Positions 59,549 through 64,000 of a stretch of 64,000 bases of DNA are shown here, piece by piece. Source of the stretch: QKMZ01 sp012965515 (GTDB lineage Bacteria; Cyanobacteriota; Vampirovibrionia; Obscuribacterales; Obscuribacteraceae); contig CALFMP010000004.1 of NCBI GenBank assembly GCA_937879965.1, positions 310,001 through 374,000 of the forward strand, given 5' to 3'. A program made the translations under genes and the position numbers. Positions within the stretch are counted from its first letter, which is position 1. The number at the start of each line of letters is the position of its first letter. A model generated the notes under the pieces. It ran no database searches, was not told the DNA's origin, and saw only the letters and a list, made by a program, of their open reading frames with translations.

Positions 59549-60939
59549 AATCGCTGAAGCGGTTCGCCCCGCTTTTGCTGCCGATAATTTTTCTCTCTGC
59601 TTGCTCGTCAGAATCGCTCGATTCGCCGGATTTGCGATGGAAAGAAGCGTACGCGAGTGGGATTGCCGCACATAGTTCGGGTGACCTGAAAAAGGCCGAA
59701 GAGAATTTTCGGATTTCTCTTGCGGCTCTAAGTGGACAGTCGCCTTCTCAAAAAAGAGCTGAGTCGTCGCTGGCTTTGGCTTGCGTGCTTATGGAAAAAC
59801 GCGATTGTGCCGGTGCATTGCCGAATGCACAAGAAGCTATGGTGTTTTTCCAGGGCAAGTGGAGCCCGCTCAAGTCTTCCTCCTCGCTGGATGACACCGG
59901 TTCAAAATATCTGGGTTCTATGCTTCTCGTTGCTCGTGCGCTCAATTGTCAGCACCGATACTCCGAGTCTTTGCCGCTGCTCAAAAGAATTCGCGCTCTC
60001 CAAGAGAATGTGATTGTTCCAGTCAAATTCAATCACGATCTTACCGATGCACTTAGCCAGGCGCTTATTGGGAGCGGAAAAGAGAAAGAGGCGCATCGAT
60101 TGCGGGACGATATCAGGTTTACAGAGTCGTCCGTGGCCTCCACTCATCAGATCGACGTCGGTAGTATGACCTTTGAAGAGGCGCTCAAAGAAGGAAAGAG
60201 CGCGCACCAGGGCGGTAATTTTGCCTCTGCCGAGAAGCTTCTGAAGCATGCAGTCGACGAGGCGAAAAGAGAAGACGAGCAATCGATGAAAACAGCTGAG
60301 GCTTTGCTTTGTCTGGGTGATGTGCAATGTTCGAAGGGCAATTACACGGCAGCGCGACCCATGATGGAAAAGGCTCTCAAGATTGCACGGCGTCAATTGC
60401 CGAAAGACGATCGTGCCTTGAAGGACTACATGAAGCGGTTGGCCAGCTTGTACGCCAATCAATCTGAGTGGAAGAAGGCTGCGATGTTAGACGAGGAAGC
60501 ACTCGAGCTGATTTTTGATGATGAATATAAACACGATAAGCATGCTCATCGTTCGCGGGACTTGATGGATGCGTTGATTGATATCTATAAGAAAGACGGT
60601 CAGTTGGACAAAGCTGAAAAAATGGCACGCAGAAAAATCTCCCTCGAAGTCGATGCTTACGGCAAAGACAGTCGAAAAGTAGGACTAAGTTATTGCGTTC
60701 TGGCGGATATTCTCGGATTGAAAAAGCAGCACAAAGAGGCCGAGAAGTACTTCCGGTCCTCTCTCGAAATACTGAAGCACAGCAAGAAAACGGACCCTCG
60801 TGATTTGAACAAAGCGTTTTCGACATACGGTCATTACTTGGACCAGAAAGGCGACAAAGCGGGGGCAAAACGGTTGCGTGACGATGAAAACGCTCTTAAT
60901 GCCGAACTTGTAGACGGTCTTGCCGGAAAAGATCGCTAG
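59545..60939 (+). CDS. TPR lipoprotein
   Basis: A lipoprotein signal opens the chain: KRFAPLLLPIIFLSACSSES, with the lipobox LSAC and Cys at about residue 20. The mature part is a TPR array of about eight units, such as AYASGIAAHSSGDLKKAEEN, GKSAHQGGNFASAEKLLKHA, CLGDVQCSKGNYTAARPMME and YFRSSLEILKHSKKTDPRDL. It should sit on the outer side of the cytoplasmic or the inner side of the outer membrane and bind partners. It is coupled to the small membrane protein gene by an ATGA overlap. The TPR form is close to that in the kinase ectodomain at 56042. Confidence 0.85.
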   Translation: MKSLKRFAPLLLPIIFLSACSSESLDSPDLRWKEAYASGIAAHSSGDLKKAEENFRISLAALSGQSPSQKRAESSLALACVLMEKRDCAGALPNAQEAMVFFQGKWSPLKSSSSLDDTGSKYLGSMLLVARALNCQHRYSESLPLLKRIRALQENVIVPVKFNHDLTDALSQALIGSGKEKEAHRLRDDIRFTESSVASTHQIDVGSMTFEEALKEGKSAHQGGNFASAEKLLKHAVDEAKREDEQSMKTAEALLCLGDVQCSKGNYTAARPMMEKALKIARRQLPKDDRALKDYMKRLASLYANQSEWKKAAMLDEEALELIFDDEYKHDKHAHRSRDLMDALIDIYKKDGQLDKAEKMARRKISLEVDAYGKDSRKVGLSYCVLADILGLKKQHKEAEKYFRSSLEILKHSKKTDPRDLNKAFSTYGHYLDQKGDKAGAKRLRDDENALNAELVDGLAGKDR

Positions 60940-61039
60940 AGGCTGCTTGTTGTCAAGCGCCCGCCTGGTCTCGACGGTTGATGGTGCTGTCCACGGGGCA
61001 TAAAAAGCAGGTCAGGCCATTATTCATGGGCGTTCATTT

Positions 61040-62650
61040 ATGCTTAAAAAGACGAGTTTAGCATCCAAGACTTTGCAGAAACTCCCGGCTGCGCCAGGGC
61101 TTTCAGAGATTCACCACTTTCTTTCCGTGGCGATGGAGCAGCGTGGAAGGCAGGTGGAAATCACCTGGGCAACGCCCGATAAAATGATGGATTTCTCGCT
61201 GAACATCCACTGCCCGATAAAGGGTGGCGATACCAATTGGAAGTTGTTCTTGGGCACAGGTCAACGCGCTGAGCTTCTGTGGGATTACCGCAGTTGCGAT
61301 GTTTTGCTCGTGTACAACTTGATAGTTTCGTCCTGCGGTGAAGTTCACCAGAGTATTCAGGCGGAAGGAGCCATCACTGTCTCTGAATCATTCCGTGATG
61401 CATCAAGAAAACGCGATACCTACTTCATGCAGGCGAGCAGGCAGTCGACCGATGGTGATTTGACAAAGCTTTCCGCTATCGGCTTGCAAGATAATTCCTG
61501 GTCCAAAGGCACCCAGGAAATGACTGGCGAACTGAGTTTGGTTCCGCCATCCACGCTGTTGCAGTCGATATTGCTTTCTAAGACGACCGGCAAACTGGTG
61601 ATCAGCAGTCAGAAGGAAAGCGTCCAGATTTACACCGTCGAAGGTCGTGCCGTCTACGCTGAGGGCATGGGACAGACAGGTGATGAGTGTATTCTCGAAC
61701 TGATTGGTGTGCGTGACGGCAAATACAATTTCGAACCGCGTGCCAGAACCGACAAGCAGAATGTTGTAAACGATCTGGAAACCCTTATCGTCCGCGGGGT
61801 GCAGCTGACCGACAGCAATACATATCTGCGTCACGCAGGTGTTGCTCCAGAATCGATTTTGTTGAAGGCCCGCAAGGACACCACTGAATACGAGCTGTCT
61901 TCCAGTATTGAAGGCAACAATGCAATTGATGGCGAAGCAATGCTTCAGTTGTACATAGCCATTGATGATCGCTCCATGCTCAAGCAAGTCACGCGCATGG
62001 CTGAGCTGAAGAAGAGTCAGTGGGTACCTGCGCTCTGCCACTTGATTGAAAGAGATTTCGTGACGTTCTCCAACGAGCACGTGAAGTCGAAGAGCGAGAG
62101 AGCGAATTTGCCAGGCAAACAGATCGACACTTCTCTCATTCACAGTGTGATGACGACATTGCGTCGTCCGGAAACCGGTATGTTCACATATCCGGCGTTC
62201 CTCTATTTTTTGGAGCAGGAATATTTCCGTGCTTATCGCTCCAGTAGCCCGCTTTCGATCATTCTTTTGGAAATGCGTCTAGTCGGAGCCCCTCCGAATT
62301 TTGGTCGCGATCCCCTGGATGTCGGAGCAGTTGCCGAAGCGTTCAGGCGCATCAGTCAAATCAAGCGGCACATTGATATGGTTTGTCATTACGACACCTA
62401 TGACTATGGCTTGATCTTGCCGAATACACGCACTGCCGGTGCGAACATTTTTGCTCGCAGAATTTTGAAGGCACTCACGAGCTCTCCACTGCCGGGCATC
62501 GACAACAATCGCCTCTCCATAGTTATGGGAGTCGCCACTGTTCCTGATGATTGTGTTGATCTTGCTGTGTTGCTCTCGGCTGCTGAAGCTGCCAAAGCGC
62601 AGGCTGTGAAAACGGTATCGCCGATAGTGCTATATCAGGATGTTGTTTAG
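61040..62650 (+). CDS. DUF4388 (PATAN) protein with a degenerate GGDEF-like domain
   Basis: Residues about 175-290 are a DUF4388 domain, with TGELSLVPPSTLLQSILLSK, TTGKLVISSQKESVQIYTVE and GRAVYAEGMGQTGDECILEL. This domain is found in gliding and c-di-GMP-related proteins. The N-terminal part (about 20-150) is of unknown type. The C-terminal 150 residues have a GGDEF-like fold (PAFLYFLEQEYFRAYRSSSP, LSIILLEMRL), but the signature loop reads CHYDTYDYGLILP in place of GGDEF, so cyclase activity is unlikely. It starts a pair with the MshEN-like gene 37 bp downstream. Confidence 0.82.
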   Translation: MLKKTSLASKTLQKLPAAPGLSEIHHFLSVAMEQRGRQVEITWATPDKMMDFSLNIHCPIKGGDTNWKLFLGTGQRAELLWDYRSCDVLLVYNLIVSSCGEVHQSIQAEGAITVSESFRDASRKRDTYFMQASRQSTDGDLTKLSAIGLQDNSWSKGTQEMTGELSLVPPSTLLQSILLSKTTGKLVISSQKESVQIYTVEGRAVYAEGMGQTGDECILELIGVRDGKYNFEPRARTDKQNVVNDLETLIVRGVQLTDSNTYLRHAGVAPESILLKARKDTTEYELSSSIEGNNAIDGEAMLQLYIAIDDRSMLKQVTRMAELKKSQWVPALCHLIERDFVTFSNEHVKSKSERANLPGKQIDTSLIHSVMTTLRRPETGMFTYPAFLYFLEQEYFRAYRSSSPLSIILLEMRLVGAPPNFGRDPLDVGAVAEAFRRISQIKRHIDMVCHYDTYDYGLILPNTRTAGANIFARRILKALTSSPLPGIDNNRLSIVMGVATVPDDCVDLAVLLSAAEAAKAQAVKTVSPIVLYQDVV

Positions 62651-62687
62651 AACGAACTTAAGACGTACTTAAGAGGATTGGCGTCCT

Positions 62688-63266
62688 ATGCCCAAAGTAA
62701 CTAACCAACTCGGTTTGCTTTTGCTGGAGTCCGGATTTCTCACGGACGAGGATGTAGAAGCGGCTGAAAAACGCGCTTCATCCACTGGTCTGCCGCTCGG
62801 GCGAATGCTGGTTCTTAGCGACAAGATTGAAGAGAAACTTTTAGAACAAGTCTTAGAAGTGATGATTCATTTGCGTGACAACGCCATGTTCACCGAGGGA
62901 GACGCGCTCGAAGTTCTCGGAATGATGAAAGCGCACAAGGATGGAAACATCAAGGAAGTTGACCAGGCTCAACTCAAGTCATTCTTTTCTAAAAAGGGAC
63001 GCCAAATGCGTGTTGGTGAACTTCTTGTTCGCTCCGGACTGGTCACGGAAACAGACGTAATGAATGCGGTTGAAGAAGGCCTTACCGCTCGTCGTAAAGT
63101 TGGGCAAGTGCTTGTCGGTAATTCGTACACGACGAGTGATGCTGTTGATATGGCTCTGAATTTGTTGGAGCAAGTTCGCTCCGGCGAACTAGATGTTTCT
63201 GAAGCCGCAAAGAATCTGCGCGATGCGCATAGCTATCCGGAGACGGACGACGAGCAAGGTCAGTGA
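62688..63266 (+). CDS. protein with two MshEN-like (GspE N-terminal type) domains
   Basis: The 192 residues are two similar helical-strand units: LGLLLLESGFLTDEDVEAAE with LPLGRMLVLSDKIEEKLLEQ, and VGELLVRSGLVTETDVMNAV with KVGQVLVGNSYTTSDAVDMA. This is the N-terminal domain seen in type II secretion and type IV pilus ATPases (GspE/PilB); in MshE it binds c-di-GMP. There is no ATPase part here, so it is a stand-alone regulatory form. It stands next to the DUF4388 protein, which fits a c-di-GMP-linked pathway. Binding residues cannot be fixed by eye. Confidence 0.78.
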   Translation: MPKVTNQLGLLLLESGFLTDEDVEAAEKRASSTGLPLGRMLVLSDKIEEKLLEQVLEVMIHLRDNAMFTEGDALEVLGMMKAHKDGNIKEVDQAQLKSFFSKKGRQMRVGELLVRSGLVTETDVMNAVEEGLTARRKVGQVLVGNSYTTSDAVDMALNLLEQVRSGELDVSEAAKNLRDAHSYPETDDEQGQ

Positions 63267-63303
63267 GCACCAACGCTTTTGAGAATTTTCATTTCAAAAC
63301 TAA

Positions 63304-63330
63304 CAAGCTCCCCTCAATGAAGGGAGCTTG
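63304..63330. terminator. 9-bp hairpin between convergent genes
   Basis: CAAGCTCCC (63304-63312) pairs with GGGAGCTTG (63322-63330) around a 9-base loop. On the minus strand it is followed by TTAGTTTTG and would end the transcript of the gene ending at 63360; on the plus strand the T run is missing. Confidence 0.65.
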
Positions 63331-63359
63331 CTGTATCCACGAGTTCACGCAATGTGGAG

Positions 63360-64000
63360 TTAATTCCAGTTTCTGTAGCCGCCACCGAAACCTTGACCGT
63401 ATGCGGTTGGGTAGTTGGGTGTACGGATTGCGGATGCGATAAGACTGTCGAGTTTTCTCAGATTGTCGTTCATCTTGTCGAATTCTCTTTGATCGAATCT
63501 ATTGTTGCTGCGAGCCATTTTCTCGAGCTTTCTCTCTTGGTCTGCTAGGCGATCTTTGAAGAGGTTGTACTCATTGATGGACAGGCGACGTTGAATTCTG
63601 CCGTTTTCCACCCTGTTCTTCAAGGTGTTGATTTCACTGCGGACTGAAGTTACAGCAGACATAAAACGTCTGTCACCGAATCTGCCACCGAATTTTCCAC
63701 CAAATCTGTCGTCGTAACGGTTGCCCCAGCCACCAGGAGCGGTGGCAACGAAGCGGTCAACGCGATTGTCCAGGTTCGTGAATCTATCGGACAAGGTGCG
63801 GGCTTCCGATACACTCAGGTATCCATCTGCTTCATAAGCTATTTGCAGATTGTTCAAACCTGCCAGTTCTGCGCGAAGGGCAGCGGCTTGCGATGCGTTG
63901 ATTCTGCCGGAAGAAAGAGCGAATGAGATATTCGCTTCGATTTGACTGCGCTTGCTTTGGAAGTGTGTGCGAGCGAATGACTGTGGATTGCGGAGATTGG
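63360..64000 (-). CDS. hypothetical helical protein, N-terminus beyond the window
   Basis: The frame is open from the right edge (residues NLRNPQSFARTHFQSKRSQI) to the stop at 63360, about 212 residues. The helices come in two similar blocks: ANISFALSSGRINASQAAAL then LNNLQIAYEADGYLSVSEAR, and VRSEINTLKNRVENGRIQRR then LSINEYNLFKDRLADQERKL. Between them lies a Gly/Arg/Phe/Asp-rich loop (GGWGNRYDDRFGGKFGGRFG). The C-terminus is Gly/Tyr/Asn-rich. The helical repeats with the pattern G-x-(I/L)-(S/N)-x-x-(E/Q)-(A/Y) recall short exported proteins of unknown role in related bacteria. The N-terminus, and any signal peptide, lies outside. Confidence 0.72.
   Translation of the reverse strand, partial: NLRNPQSFARTHFQSKRSQIEANISFALSSGRINASQAAALRAELAGLNNLQIAYEADGYLSVSEARTLSDRFTNLDNRVDRFVATAPGGWGNRYDDRFGGKFGGRFGDRRFMSAVTSVRSEINTLKNRVENGRIQRRLSINEYNLFKDRLADQERKLEKMARSNNRFDQREFDKMNDNLRKLDSLIASAIRTPNYPTAYGQGFGGGYRNWN

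Overview
The window looks like the chromosome of a Gram-negative heterotroph of mid GC content. It has Sec and Tat signal peptides, lipoprotein signals, a Spy/CnrX-type periplasmic protein, several eukaryotic-type Ser/Thr kinases, TPR, LRR and EF-hand proteins, PATAN/GGDEF-like proteins and many short intergenic palindromes. This mix recalls the non-photosynthetic sister group of Cyanobacteria (Vampirovibrionia/Melainabacteria, for example Obscuribacterales). That placement is inference from gene content only; no rRNA gene is present.

Layout. 1-3434 (minus): a cut hypothetical gene, malQ and purB. 3625-13443: a tandem UspA protein, a cupredoxin protein that has lost copper ligands, a class III aminotransferase, a secreted metzincin-like protease, two paralogous exported proteins (one with a Tat signal), an HslV-like Ntn hydrolase and small hypothetical genes, with three families of palindromic repeats between them. 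13496-18285: aroA divergent from aroC-aroB-pheA. 18333-21021: a palindrome array and two EF-hand-like acidic proteins. 21165-28176: a response regulator - LRR protein - histidine kinase operon, then two tandem membrane Ser/Thr kinases, one with repeat DNA inserted in its N-lobe. 28142-35056: TPR proteins, an acetyltransferase, and an operon of periplasmic Spy-like protein, ECF sigma factor, zinc-finger anti-sigma factor and membrane protein. 35388-37887: aroF-tyrA behind a leader that encodes a short peptide with the run Tyr-Tyr-Trp-Tyr-Phe-Phe-Phe-Phe. 38855-49955: a UspA protein, a 49-residue membrane peptide, a helical repeat protein, a threonine dehydratase-like enzyme, an LRR protein, speD, dnaE and small genes. 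50002-64000: ruvA, tRNA-Pro, a REC-GGDEF-like protein, a transporter-hydantoinase operon, a kinase-TPR receptor, a TPR lipoprotein and proteins with PATAN and MshEN-like domains.

How the genes work together. Six enzymes of aromatic amino acid synthesis are here (AroF, AroB, AroA, AroC, PheA, TyrA). PheA keeps an ACT domain. AroF is a bare catalytic core without an allosteric domain, so the aromatic-codon leader upstream of aroF-tyrA probably carries the feedback at the level of expression. Signalling genes are the other theme: a two-component system with an extra secreted LRR partner, three Ser/Thr kinases, an envelope-stress sigma operon and two proteins with degenerate GGDEF domains.

The strongest candidates for something undescribed are the Tyr/Trp/Phe leader peptide with alternative CCCGGG pairings (37654-37887), and a palindromic repeat that is intergenic at 5764-5947 but lies in frame inside a kinase gene at 27381-27404.
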